DNA from: Pseudobdellovibrionaceae bacterium
GTDB taxonomy: Bacteria > Bdellovibrionota > Bdellovibrionia > Bdellovibrionales > JAMPXM01
Length of the DNA: 64,000 nt
NCBI GenBank assembly: GCA_947462815.1
Contig: CANHQR010000008.1
Coordinates: 19,782 to 83,781, forward strand
Direction of reading: 5' to 3'
A model generated the notes under the pieces. That model saw only the letters and a list, made by a program, of their open reading frames with translations, did no database searches and was not told the DNA's origin. Of the stretch, positions 51,696 to 60,028 are shown one piece after another. Each line of letters opens with the position of its first letter. Position 1 is the stretch's first letter. The position numbers and the translations under genes were made by a program.

Positions 51696-53381
51696 ATGCC
51701 AGATCTATTTTCAGTCATCGTTCCGACCATCATTCTTCTTGGTTTGTTGATCTTCGTGCATGAGCTCGGTCACTTCCTCGTGGCCAAGTACTACAAGGTC
51801 CGCGTCGAGGTCTTCAGCTTGGGCTTCGGCAAAAAGCTTTTCAGCTTCCGTCGCGGCGACACGGAGTATTGCATTTCTGCTATTCCCCTCGGCGGTTACG
51901 TCAAAATGTTTGGTGATGATCCGTCGGCGGAGCTCTCCGATGAAGATCGCGCCGGTTCCTTTCTCCACAAACCCGTCGGCCAGCGCATTGCGATTGTCTT
52001 GGCGGGACCGCTGATGAATTTGTTCTTTGCCGTCATTCTCTATGCGGCCATCGCACTGATGGGTGAGAGGTCACTCGTTCCGGTGATCGGCGACCTCGAC
52101 CCCAAGAGCCCTGCAGCAGCTGCGGGCTTTATGCCAGGAGATACGATCACTGCCGTCGATACGAAGCGTGTGGAGACTTGGTCGGACTTGGAGCGAAGTA
52201 TCGCGGAGCGTGGAGGTCAAGCCCTGAAGTTCGAAGTCTTGCGCGAGGACGGAACGCCGCAGACTCTCGAAGTGAAGGCGACTGTTGGCCCCAATCCCAA
52301 TCCCCTATCCTGGGATCGCGAGGCCGGTCAGATTGAAGGACTCACGCCTTATTCTTCAAGCTCAGTCATCGCCGTGCAATCCAGTGAATCGGCCGCAGGC
52401 CGAGCCGGTCTACGCACGGGCGACCAGATCATTAAGCTCAACAGCACGACGATTCATAGGAAACGCGAACTTTTGAATGTGATCGGCAGCTTCGCAGCGA
52501 ACGAAAAGTTCGAGATCGAAGTGAAGCGCGGCCTGCTCGAGGCTCTGGAACAGGGATCGCTCGACGATATTCGTTATGAAACCTTGAAGTTTACGATCGA
52601 AGTTCCGGCGGCAGCTCGCGGTGAGTCGGGACTTGCGGCCCTCCGGTCACTCGGTTTGGATTCTTCCGAGATGTACGTGGCGCGCGTGGTGAAAGATACA
52701 CCCGCGGCAAAAGCCGGACTGCAAAGGGGCGACAAGATTGTCAGCGTCAATGGCGAATCCGTCGCAAGCTTCACTGAAGTACAGAAACTGATCCAAGCGA
52801 GCAAGGGCGAAGCTCCCGTCGCATTTGGTCTGCTCCGCAATGGCGCGACGACGCCCCTTGAAATCAAACCCGACGTGAAGAAGCGCATGAATTCGCGCGG
52901 GCAAGAAGAAGTGCGATTCGAAATTGGCTTCATGCCCTTGATCGATTTCGAAGAGCCGAAAGTATTTGAAAAACGCACCGGCAATCCCATCGCCGCACTC
53001 GAGCGCGGCGTCGAACGCAGTTGGGAAATGTCGAATGCTGTCATCGTCGGATTTGTCAGACTCTTCCAAGGCGAGGTTTCGTCGAAGAATATTGGCGGCA
53101 TTTTGTCGATCGGCGCGATGGCAAAGCGATCTTGGAGCTCAGGGATCGACCAGTTCTTTTTGGCGATGGCCGTGATCTCGATCAACCTCTTCGTCTTGAA
53201 TCTCTTGCCCGTGCCGGTTCTCGACGGCGGCCACTTGATTTTCTACTCGCTCGAGGCCATTCGTGGCGCGCCCCTGAGCATGAAGAAACTTGAACTGGCG
53301 CAAAAAGTCGGAGCAGCATTGCTCGTCGGCTTGATGGTGTTCGCACTCTACAACGACATCACGCGCTTGATTTTCCGCTAA
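51696..53381 (+). CDS. rseP: RseP-type site-2 protease with three PDZ domains
   Basis: Inner-membrane zinc metalloprotease that cleaves anti-sigma factors and signal-peptide remnants. HELGH (residues ~21-25) and the second metal-ligand motif NLLPVPVLDGGH near the C-terminus are intact. Between them lie three PDZ-like domains: one starting KSPAAAAGFMPGDTITAVD, one with SAAGRAGLRTGDQIIKLN, and one with TPAAKAGLQRGDKIVSVNGE. E. coli RseP (450 aa) has two. A TATGAT box ending six bases before the ATG, with no Shine-Dalgarno, hints at a leaderless transcript. Confidence 0.94.
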   Translation: MPDLFSVIVPTIILLGLLIFVHELGHFLVAKYYKVRVEVFSLGFGKKLFSFRRGDTEYCISAIPLGGYVKMFGDDPSAELSDEDRAGSFLHKPVGQRIAIVLAGPLMNLFFAVILYAAIALMGERSLVPVIGDLDPKSPAAAAGFMPGDTITAVDTKRVETWSDLERSIAERGGQALKFEVLREDGTPQTLEVKATVGPNPNPLSWDREAGQIEGLTPYSSSSVIAVQSSESAAGRAGLRTGDQIIKLNSTTIHRKRELLNVIGSFAANEKFEIEVKRGLLEALEQGSLDDIRYETLKFTIEVPAAARGESGLAALRSLGLDSSEMYVARVVKDTPAAKAGLQRGDKIVSVNGESVASFTEVQKLIQASKGEAPVAFGLLRNGATTPLEIKPDVKKRMNSRGQEEVRFEIGFMPLIDFEEPKVFEKRTGNPIAALERGVERSWEMSNAVIVGFVRLFQGEVSSKNIGGILSIGAMAKRSWSSGIDQFFLAMAVISINLFVLNLLPVPVLDGGHLIFYSLEAIRGAPLSMKKLELAQKVGAALLVGLMVFALYNDITRLIFR

Positions 53382-53396
53382 GCGGCGGGATGTGCA

Positions 53397-54146
53397 TTGA
53401 CGATACTCGCGATCGAAACTTGCACCACGCACGGAAGCCTCTCGCTCGTAGAATCTGCGAGCGAGATCGGCGAGCGTGTACTTGCGACTTCCTCATGGAC
53501 CCGGTCGAGTAGCCACGCCGAACATCTGAGTTTGGCGCTCGAGAAATCCCGCGACTTGCTCGGCGGCTGGAGCGAGATCCAAGCGCTCGCATGTGGCATT
53601 GGCCCAGGTTCATTCACCGGCATTCGGGTCGGCATCAACACTCTCCGTGCTGTCGCTTGGGCTCTGGAAAATTCGCCGCTCGGTGCGATTCCATTTGTCG
53701 GAGTACGCACCACCGACACGCTCCTTGCAGCGGGACGGGCCGCGCTACCGCATGCGCGGGTGACGGCTCTCATTCCTGCGCAGATGAATTTGTGTTTTGC
53801 GAGTTTCGATGGAACTGAGCCTGAAGCGCTAAGTTTGGAGCAGATCGTTGCGCGACTGACGGAAATCGACTCCAGAAACCCAAAAGAGAATCTCGTCCTT
53901 GGTCCAGCTCGCCTGGATTTCGAAGAATTTGTACGCCCTCTCCAGCTCGGGTTTCGGCGCACTTCGGTGGCTACGGAGTTCGATTGGCCTCAAGCGGTCT
54001 ATGTTGCGAGAAGAGCGGCTGAGCAGTTGCGCCTTGAGCCCATCAAAACGCGCGAGGCTTTAGTCCAAAAGTTTCATTGGCAGCTGGTCCAGCCTCTTTA
54101 TCTTCGCGGCAGTGGAGCCGAAGAGAAGATGTCAGAACGCGCCTGA
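53397..54146 (+). CDS. tsaB: tRNA threonylcarbamoyladenosine biosynthesis protein TsaB
   Basis: Partner of TsaD in making the t6A modification of tRNAs that read ANN codons. The N-terminal ILAIETCTTHGSLSLVES (ASKHA phosphate-1 loop), CGIGPGSFTGIRVGINTLRA and VGVRTTDTLLAAG match TsaB. It has 249 aa, near the family size (about 230). The start is TTG at 53397, 15 bases after rseP, with GGCGGGA upstream. It precedes the FlhG-like gene. Confidence 0.92.
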   Translation: MTILAIETCTTHGSLSLVESASEIGERVLATSSWTRSSSHAEHLSLALEKSRDLLGGWSEIQALACGIGPGSFTGIRVGINTLRAVAWALENSPLGAIPFVGVRTTDTLLAAGRAALPHARVTALIPAQMNLCFASFDGTEPEALSLEQIVARLTEIDSRNPKENLVLGPARLDFEEFVRPLQLGFRRTSVATEFDWPQAVYVARRAAEQLRLEPIKTREALVQKFHWQLVQPLYLRGSGAEEKMSERA

Positions 54147-54172
54147 AATCGCGCCTTTCGACATCGAGGGAT

Positions 54173-55144
54173 ATGAGCAACTCAACTTGGAATCAATTTA
54201 GCTCTGCACCGCAAGGCTTCTCGCCGGGCATGCCCAACGTTGTTTGGGCCATCGGTGGCGGCAAGGGCGGCATCGGCAAAAGTTTCATCAGTTCTTCGCT
54301 CGCCATCTGCCTCACGAGGATGGGTAAACCTGTGACGCTGGTGGATCTCGATTTGGGAAGTGCGAACTTGCACACTTGCCTCGGCATAAAGATTCCAAAC
54401 CAAACGCTGTCGGACTTCGTGTCGGGTCGCGTGACGGATTTGAATCAAATTGCGGCCAACACCGAGATCACTGGCTTAAAGTTCATCTCGGGTTTCAATG
54501 ATGCTCTCAATATTGCGGATATGAATCGCAATTCAAAGGGTCGGCTGATCAGCGCTCTAAGAGATCTGACGACGCCCTATGTGATATTGGATCTCGGTGC
54601 CGGAACGAGCGAGACCACGCTCGACTTTTTTCTCGCCGCTGATCAGAAGATTGTCGCCGTAACACCCGAGCCCACCTCGATTGAGAATGCCTACCGATTT
54701 ATGAAGTCGAGCTTTTACAGAAAGCTGCGACAAGCCGAATCCGAATTGGGAATTCAGTCCTTGATTGAAGCGGCGATGGACTCACGCAATCAACACGGCA
54801 TCCGCTCACCCGCGGATCTCCTGCGTTTCATCGCAAAATCGAATCCGGAAGCTGGTATGCGCTTGGCGCAGAAAATCTCAGACTTCCAGATTCAGATTCT
54901 GCTCAATCAAGTTCGAACTCGTCAGGATATAGACTTGGGACACTCAATGAAGAGCGTGTGCAAAAAGTATTTCGGGATCGAGGCCGACTACCTTGGCTAT
55001 ATCGACCACGATAACGCTGTGTGGCAGTCGCTGCGTAAGCGTCGCCCCTTGGTGGTGGAGTATCCGTACTCCAGCATTGTTGTTCAGTTCATGCAGACGA
55101 CGAAGAACCTGTTGAATCCCACTGCGCTTCGTGCCGTCATATAA
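54173..55144 (+). CDS. MinD/ParA-family ATPase, FlhG-like
   Basis: A deviant Walker A motif IGGGKGGIGKSFISSSLA, followed by VTLVDLDLGSANLHTCLGI and VILDLGAGTSETTLDFFLAA, defines a MinD/ParA-type P-loop ATPase that typically dimerises on membranes to place structures. FlhG-like members regulate flagellar number, others position pili or chemosensory arrays. It is 323 aa. The ATG at 54173 has GAGG upstream; the longer frame from 54077 overlaps tsaB. It lies directly upstream of the J-domain/HTH fusion, a pairing I recall from delta-proteobacteria. Confidence 0.88.
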   Translation: MSNSTWNQFSSAPQGFSPGMPNVVWAIGGGKGGIGKSFISSSLAICLTRMGKPVTLVDLDLGSANLHTCLGIKIPNQTLSDFVSGRVTDLNQIAANTEITGLKFISGFNDALNIADMNRNSKGRLISALRDLTTPYVILDLGAGTSETTLDFFLAADQKIVAVTPEPTSIENAYRFMKSSFYRKLRQAESELGIQSLIEAAMDSRNQHGIRSPADLLRFIAKSNPEAGMRLAQKISDFQIQILLNQVRTRQDIDLGHSMKSVCKKYFGIEADYLGYIDHDNAVWQSLRKRRPLVVEYPYSSIVVQFMQTTKNLLNPTALRAVI

Positions 55145-55150
55145 GATGAC

Positions 55151-56125
55151 ATGGTTGGCATGAGAGACGGCATGAATTATTACGAAGTTCTGGAGGTCGC
55201 ACCCGATGCTCCTCAGAACGAAATTCATCGCGCTTACCAGCGCGCGAAGACCACTTACTCACAAGATAATCCGGCTTTATATTCGATGTTTTCTCGAGAT
55301 GAAGCGCGCGAGCTCTTGCGCATGGTGGAAGAAGCCTACGCGATTCTCGGTAATCACGCGCTCCGCAAGTCTTACGACGATACGCTGCTGAAGGCCGGCC
55401 TTCATAGCATGGCGATGTCGGCACCTCTCGGCAAAGCCGCCGCAACTCCAGTGGCGATCGCCTCATCGATGTCAGCGTCGGAACCTGATCATGCTGCCCT
55501 TCCCGATTTCATGGTTCCGGATCCGTCGATCCCTGGCTCGACCGACCATCGCCAATTCGAAGCCCCACCTCTCTCTGTCGTCCCCGCTATGACCTCACCG
55601 TCTCATCAGCCGTCGGTGAGTGGCCAAAGTTTTTCGGCCCTCGAAGACCGAGGCTCGGCCATGGACGCAGCTTTTCGCCAAGATCAAAAATTCTCGGCGC
55701 CGCATGAGAGTTCAACTGAGACTCCTCGCTCTGAAAGTGTCATGGTCGCTGGAGAAGACTTCACCGTACGACGTCGCGAGAGTGCTACGCCATCGGCAAT
55801 ACCGGCCGGGCACGCTAAATTGCCCTTGGCGACTTACAAAATCGACCCGGAGATCGAAGCGCGAATCGCCGCGCAAACAGTTTACGATGGTCCGTTTTTG
55901 AAAATGGTTCGCGAGTACCGCGGCATTCCCATGGACAAACTGAGCGAAACTTCGCGGATCGGAAAGACTTACCTTTTGGCGATCGAGGGTAATGATATGC
56001 GCTCGCTACCGGCACCCGTGTTCTTGCGAGGCTTTCTCGTGCAAATTGCCAAGCACTTGGGATTGGACGGAAAGCTCGTCGTCGAGTCCTACCTGAATAT
56101 GGTCAAGGACCAGTCTAAGAAATGA
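55151..56125 (+). CDS. J-like domain fused to RodZ-type helix-turn-helix
   Basis: Residues ~8-75 form a J-like domain (NYYEVLEVAPDAPQNEIHRA, EEAYAILGNHALRKSYDD), but the HPD tripeptide that stimulates Hsp70 ATPase is replaced by SQDNP-type sequence, so co-chaperone activity is doubtful. A Ser/Ala/Pro-rich linker of ~140 residues follows, then a RodZ-like helix-turn-helix (FLKMVREYRGIPMDKLSETS, YLLAIEGNDMRSLPAPVFLR, GFLVQIAKHLGLD). No membrane helix is seen, unlike true RodZ. It probably works with the adjacent FlhG-like ATPase in cell polarity or shape. The start may be ATG 55151 or 55172. Confidence 0.82.
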   Translation: MVGMRDGMNYYEVLEVAPDAPQNEIHRAYQRAKTTYSQDNPALYSMFSRDEARELLRMVEEAYAILGNHALRKSYDDTLLKAGLHSMAMSAPLGKAAATPVAIASSMSASEPDHAALPDFMVPDPSIPGSTDHRQFEAPPLSVVPAMTSPSHQPSVSGQSFSALEDRGSAMDAAFRQDQKFSAPHESSTETPRSESVMVAGEDFTVRRRESATPSAIPAGHAKLPLATYKIDPEIEARIAAQTVYDGPFLKMVREYRGIPMDKLSETSRIGKTYLLAIEGNDMRSLPAPVFLRGFLVQIAKHLGLDGKLVVESYLNMVKDQSKK

Positions 56126-57303
56126 GCTCTCAAGTCCCGAGACCGGGAGAGAGCTTTCAAACTCTCGAATTTCCTGCCACAGGTGAGATGCTCGGATTAC
56201 GCATCGACAAGGCGCTGTCTCTTCACCCCCAAATTGCGAGTCGGTCACAAGCTTCGCGCCTCTTGCAGCGACAACTTGTGCTGATCAACGGCCTCGAACC
56301 CAAAGCATCGCATGTGGTGCGAGAGGGTGATCTCTTGCGGGTGAGTATTCCTGAGACGCCGAAGCTTGTTTTAGTTCCCTACGATTTCCCAATTCAAATC
56401 GTCTTTGAAGACGATGATGTGTTGGTGGTTGAGAAGCCGGCCGGCCTTGTGGTTCACCCTGCCTATGGACATGCCCAAGATACTCTGGTGAATGCGCTCC
56501 TGCATGCTCTCGCAGATCGACCCGTCGGCTTATCACAAGGATTTCATGAATTGCGCCCTGGTCTCGTCCATCGCTTGGATAAAGACACCTCGGGCCTGCT
56601 TGTGATCGCACGAAATGAACACGCGCAGAGGCATCTGTCGCTGCAGTTCCAGCGCCGGCAAACTCACCGCATCTATCGCGCCATCGTGTTTGGAACTCCA
56701 AAGCAATCGACGGGAACCTGGACATCGTTTCTCAGGCGACACCCGGAAGATCGCCGGCGCTCCGTCTCGGATCCAACACAGGGAAAGTGGGCCATCACCC
56801 ATTATCGCGTGCTCGCCACGCATCCAGCGGGTTTATCACTTCTTGAGCTCAAACTCGAAACCGGAAGAACGCATCAGATACGGGTGCACGTGACCGAAGC
56901 CGGCCATCCGATCATTGGCGACACGCTGTATGGTGGTGATCGACGCGTGAAGGGCATCAAGTCGGTGAAACTGCGTCAGCTGGTGAGCGAGTTGCCTCGT
57001 TTTGCTTTGCATGCGTTTGAACTCGGCTTTCAACATCCGCGACAGGTGGGCGAATCTGCGGAACATTCCCTTCGGCAGTTCATTCGTCTCAAGTCTCCGT
57101 GGTCGGCAGATCTCTTGCCGTTGATCGAGCATCTCGATTGGCCGCGATTTGACCCTCATCATGTGATCGATCGCTGGACGAGCCAAGATGACCCCATCCT
57201 TGACTCGCACTCGCTGGCCTCGAGGCTCTCGGATTACAATTGGCCGAAGCTCCAAGACCTCCGCACGCCCTTGGAGGAGGACGATGATGAAACTGACGAA
57301 TGA
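56122..57303 (+). CDS. rluD: Ribosomal large-subunit pseudouridine synthase, RluD family
   Basis: An N-terminal S4 domain (LRIDKALSLHPQIASRSQAS, VREGDLLRVSIP) and the RluA-family catalytic domain with the Asp in VHRLDKDTSGLLVIARNE. Other motifs: VVEKPAGLVVHPAYGHAQDT, RTHQIRVHVTEAGHPIIGDT and YGGD. RluD-type enzymes modify U1911/1915/1917 of 23S rRNA; exact targets cannot be told. A C-terminal extension of ~60 residues makes it 393 aa rather than about 325. The ATG overlaps the previous stop (ATGA). Confidence 0.9.
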   Translation: MSSQVPRPGESFQTLEFPATGEMLGLRIDKALSLHPQIASRSQASRLLQRQLVLINGLEPKASHVVREGDLLRVSIPETPKLVLVPYDFPIQIVFEDDDVLVVEKPAGLVVHPAYGHAQDTLVNALLHALADRPVGLSQGFHELRPGLVHRLDKDTSGLLVIARNEHAQRHLSLQFQRRQTHRIYRAIVFGTPKQSTGTWTSFLRRHPEDRRRSVSDPTQGKWAITHYRVLATHPAGLSLLELKLETGRTHQIRVHVTEAGHPIIGDTLYGGDRRVKGIKSVKLRQLVSELPRFALHAFELGFQHPRQVGESAEHSLRQFIRLKSPWSADLLPLIEHLDWPRFDPHHVIDRWTSQDDPILDSHSLASRLSDYNWPKLQDLRTPLEEDDDETDE

Positions 57304-57964
57304 CGGTTGGCTACATCGCGATGAGCAGTTGGTGGTCTTCTTTGGTCATCGACAAATCGATCGCGCACAGCTTCAGGAACTTTTTCCCGAGCTCCAGTGG
57401 GCAACTCTCGAGCAGGTTCATTCGCCCACCGTAATTGTCGCCGACCCAACTCAGGAGCGACGAGGTGACGCTCACTTCACCAATTCTTCACGCCTTGGTT
57501 TGATCATTAAGACAGCCGACTGTTTGCCCGTGATGTTGGCGAGCGACCGCGGTCAGGTGGCTGCGATCCACGCCGGATGGCGAGGCGTGACGACAGATAT
57601 CGTAACCAACGCAGTTCGCCACCTTCTCCGTCTTACCGAAAAAGCCCCGCTTCGTGCTTGGATCGGGCCACACATACAATGGGAAAGTTTCGAAGTCGGC
57701 GAAGATGTTCTCGATTTGCTTCGACACGCGTTTCTGAGAGCCTCCCCTCAGGGTCAATTTGAGACAATCTGCAAGCTTCATCCTCGTGATCCTAAAAAGC
57801 GATTTGTGAATCTCACTGCGATCGTGCGCGCTCAGCTGCAAGCACATGATGTGATGATCGTCGACGAAGTCACCGCCGACACAAAGACCACACCGACACT
57901 CGCCTCCTATCGTCGGGATGGTCAAAGTGCCGGTCGCAATCTGAGCTTCATTGCGCGACTCTAA
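57287..57964 (+). CDS. pgeF: Peptidoglycan editing factor PgeF (YfiH, laccase-domain)
   Basis: The motifs LGLIIKTADCLPVMLASD, VAAIHAGWRGVTTDIV and RAWIGPHIQWESFEVGEDV, with metal-binding His and Cys, mark the DUF152/laccase-like family (YfiH/PgeF). E. coli PgeF removes mis-incorporated L-serine precursors from peptidoglycan synthesis; others act on nucleosides. It is 225 aa. The ATG at 57287 follows GGAGGAGG by six bases, slightly overlapping rluD, as in many genomes. The first ATG at 57284 is an equal alternative. Confidence 0.9.
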   Translation: MKLTNDGWLHRDEQLVVFFGHRQIDRAQLQELFPELQWATLEQVHSPTVIVADPTQERRGDAHFTNSSRLGLIIKTADCLPVMLASDRGQVAAIHAGWRGVTTDIVTNAVRHLLRLTEKAPLRAWIGPHIQWESFEVGEDVLDLLRHAFLRASPQGQFETICKLHPRDPKKRFVNLTAIVRAQLQAHDVMIVDEVTADTKTTPTLASYRRDGQSAGRNLSFIARL

Positions 57965-58020
57965 CGAATTGAGATTCCAAAATTCAATTCAAGAAAAACT
58001 TTCGAATTTTTTCTCACTCC

Positions 58021-58045
58021 TCGAACGCGAGTTCGACACTTTATT
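58021..58045 (+). terminator. Weak hairpin terminator after pgeF
   Basis: TCGAAC-GCGA-GTTCGA followed by CACTTTATTTTGC, 57 bases after the pgeF stop. A further hairpin (GAATTGA/TCAATTC) lies within 57966-57991. The six-base stem is short, so efficiency is uncertain. Confidence 0.45.
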
Positions 58046-58148
58046 TTGCTTACTCAATCGAGACATTTGAAACGAGCCAAACATCGAGAATGATTGTGAG
58101 CTTTCACAAACAGGCCTCAACATGGGAAGCATGCAGGAGGTCGAAAGC

Positions 58149-58982
58149 ATGCAACGCCAAATTCGAATCACCACACGGATCGTCGGTGTCTTCGGACTCG
58201 TACTGCTCGTCGGCTGCCAAGGAGCTTCAAACTCGCCTCAAATGACAGATGAAGCTTTTGGCATGCAGGATAATCCCTCCGCCTCGAGCGCGTCGGCACC
58301 TCAATTCTCCATTGAAATGGGCGCATACGACGACGAAGTCAGCGATCTGCAAAGCAAAGGTCGCCCTTTATCAGCGATCGACCAAGTTCGACAGGTATGG
58401 GTCAATGTCACACGCGTGGAAGTGACGGCCGGCGGAAGCACTCGAGTAGGCCGCCTCATTGTCCGTGAGAACATCGGTCCCATTGACCTCATGGCCTTGA
58501 AGTCCAAGGGACTGGTGCTTCCGATTTCGAATCTGAGCTTGCCGCACGGAGTTCGTGTGCATCAAATTCGCCTCGTGCTCGCACCAAATGGAAACGAACT
58601 GCGATACGCCGATGGCAACAGGTGTATTCTACAAACGCCGAGTCAGCAACAAAGTGGACTGAAGATTGTGTTTCAGGGTGGAGGCGTGAGCCTCGAGAGG
58701 AATCATGACTACAGCGTCGCGGTCGATTTCGACCTGAAAAAGAGCCTCGTCTTCCAAGGCAATGGCAAATGTTTGCTCAAGCCCGTGATTCACACGCGAT
58801 GCTTGCGTTGTCATCGCTCCGGCGATAGGCCAAACTGCGGCTTGGTTCCTGTGCCAGATGGAACAGAGAATCCAGATCCCGTTGTCAATCCAACTCCCGC
58901 GCCGGCGCCGATGCCGGATCCCGATATCATCCTGGATCCAATCTATGATCCTGATCTGTTGATCGACTTGATCAACGGCTAA
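58149..58982 (+). CDS. DUF4382 lipoprotein with a CxxCH motif
   Basis: A signal peptide with lipobox (IVGVFGLVLLVGC) gives a lipid-anchored protein. Residues ~50-215 match the DUF4382 pattern: QVWVNVTRVEVTAGG, PIDLMALKSKGLVLPISNLS, LPHGVRVHQIRLVLAPNGNE, PSQQQSGLKI and VAVDFDLKKSLVFQGNGK ending LKPVI. The domain is followed by TRCLRCHRSGD, which contains CxxCH, the haem c attachment motif, then a Pro/Asp-rich tail. The ATG at 58149 follows GGAGG by eight bases and is preferred over the longer frame from 58122. Function unknown; possible surface or adhesion role by family context. Confidence 0.8.
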   Translation: MQRQIRITTRIVGVFGLVLLVGCQGASNSPQMTDEAFGMQDNPSASSASAPQFSIEMGAYDDEVSDLQSKGRPLSAIDQVRQVWVNVTRVEVTAGGSTRVGRLIVRENIGPIDLMALKSKGLVLPISNLSLPHGVRVHQIRLVLAPNGNELRYADGNRCILQTPSQQQSGLKIVFQGGGVSLERNHDYSVAVDFDLKKSLVFQGNGKCLLKPVIHTRCLRCHRSGDRPNCGLVPVPDGTENPDPVVNPTPAPAPMPDPDIILDPIYDPDLLIDLING

Positions 58983-58989
58983 ACCACAC

Positions 58990-59035
58990 GGCGAACTCGG
59001 CCAACCCCCAGCCGAGTTCGCCGATCCTTTTTCCA
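58990..59035 (+). terminator. Strong intrinsic terminator after the DUF4382 gene
   Basis: CGGCGAACTCGGC pairs with all 13 bases of GCCGAGTTCGCCG around a nine-base loop, followed by ATCCTTTTTCC. It begins 8 bases after the stop at 58982 and also sits in the gap to the convergent nitroreductase gene. Confidence 0.9.
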
Positions 59036-59069
59036 TCACGGCCAAATTGGTGCGGGCCAATCCGTCGAC

Positions 59070-59717
59070 TCAATTTGACGAATTCATCCATTCCACGCGG
59101 CCCTCAGAAAGCCGGGGCGCTTTCGGCGGATCGTGATCTGGCCACCCCAAGACAATTCCGCATAGAAGTTCCATTTCTCCCGCTCGGTACTCGGGTCGCT
59201 GATCCACTTTCAAAAACTTGTCGACATCTTCGCGGATCTCAAGCGGCGCGCCCATCGTGCAGCAACCCAATCCCTCCGCCACGCAGGCCAAGTTCAGGTT
59301 CTCCACCGCCATGTACACAGAACCTATGGACGTGTGGTAGCGCTCTTCTTTATCGTTGATGGAGTAGCAGAGAATAACCACGGGTGCCTCTCCCAAGGTG
59401 AAGAAGAATCGCTCCGTGAATTGGTAGAGTGATGGCTTTAAGCGTTTCTCCAAAACGTCCTTGATTCCCAACCAACTTTTTTGCGAGAGCGTGACATACT
59501 GATCACGTGCTTCGCCTTGTAAGACGAAGAAACGCCAGTTCTGTCGGTTCTTACCACTCGGTGCCTGCATGGCAGCGTCGAGCACACGTTGCACCACTTC
59601 TCGAGGTACCGGATCCGGCTTGAACTTTCGAATCGACCTTCGCGCCTCGAGAAGTCGATAGAACTCATCTCGAAATTTTGTATCGAATTCTTCAAATCGC
59701 CTCTTCTCTGTCATCAT
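59070..59717 (-). CDS. Nitroreductase-family oxidoreductase
   Basis: A 215-aa FMN-dependent nitroreductase-fold protein. The start RRSIRKFKPDPVPREVVQRV (FMN phosphate contacts), AAMQAPSGKNRQNWRFFVL, GEAPVVILCYSINDK and MAVENLNLACVAEGLGCCTM are family landmarks. Substrates of this fold range from quinones to nitro-compounds; none can be assigned. The ATG at 59717 has GACGAGG six bases upstream, so I prefer it to the GTG at 59732. The gene converges with the DUF4382 gene. Confidence 0.9.
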   Translation of the reverse strand: MMTEKRRFEEFDTKFRDEFYRLLEARRSIRKFKPDPVPREVVQRVLDAAMQAPSGKNRQNWRFFVLQGEARDQYVTLSQKSWLGIKDVLEKRLKPSLYQFTERFFFTLGEAPVVILCYSINDKEERYHTSIGSVYMAVENLNLACVAEGLGCCTMGAPLEIREDVDKFLKVDQRPEYRAGEMELLCGIVLGWPDHDPPKAPRLSEGRVEWMNSSN

Positions 59718-59936
59718 AGCGAACCTCGTCACTGGCTAACTTTTGTCATCTCGTCAAAAGGGCGTCGGCGCCCGACTTCCGAAAGATCATCAAGTTATCG
59801 GGGACTTAACTCAACTTCTCAACCTGAGTCGACACCCTCCCGACAGCTGTCCAAAACATCGACACGGGCAGTATGATCTAAATATTTGATTTCTCTGGTT
59901 TATTTTAAAGCCACTCGTCTCAATCAAGGACGCAAA

Positions 59937-59953
59937 TTGGCACCGCGCTTGAA
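59937..59953 (+). promoter_or_regulatory. Candidate sigma-54 promoter
   Basis: TTGGCACCGCGCTTGAA fits TGGCAC-N5-TTGCA with C to A at one -12 position. It lies about 76 bases upstream of the small membrane protein start. The rest of the 59718-60028 gap has no gene. This is the second such match in the window, after 22064-22080. Confidence 0.4.
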
Positions 59954-60028
59954 TGTCATAAGCAGTGTCTGGAATCGAAGCTTAACGCCAGGATGGGCCA
60001 TGAGGGCCCGAATATGGACGGAGTGAAT

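Noticed and set aside
57748..57766. 15-of-19 match to the 10519 palindrome
   Set aside because: It is inside the pgeF coding region, so it is taken as background and used as a warning on the motif.
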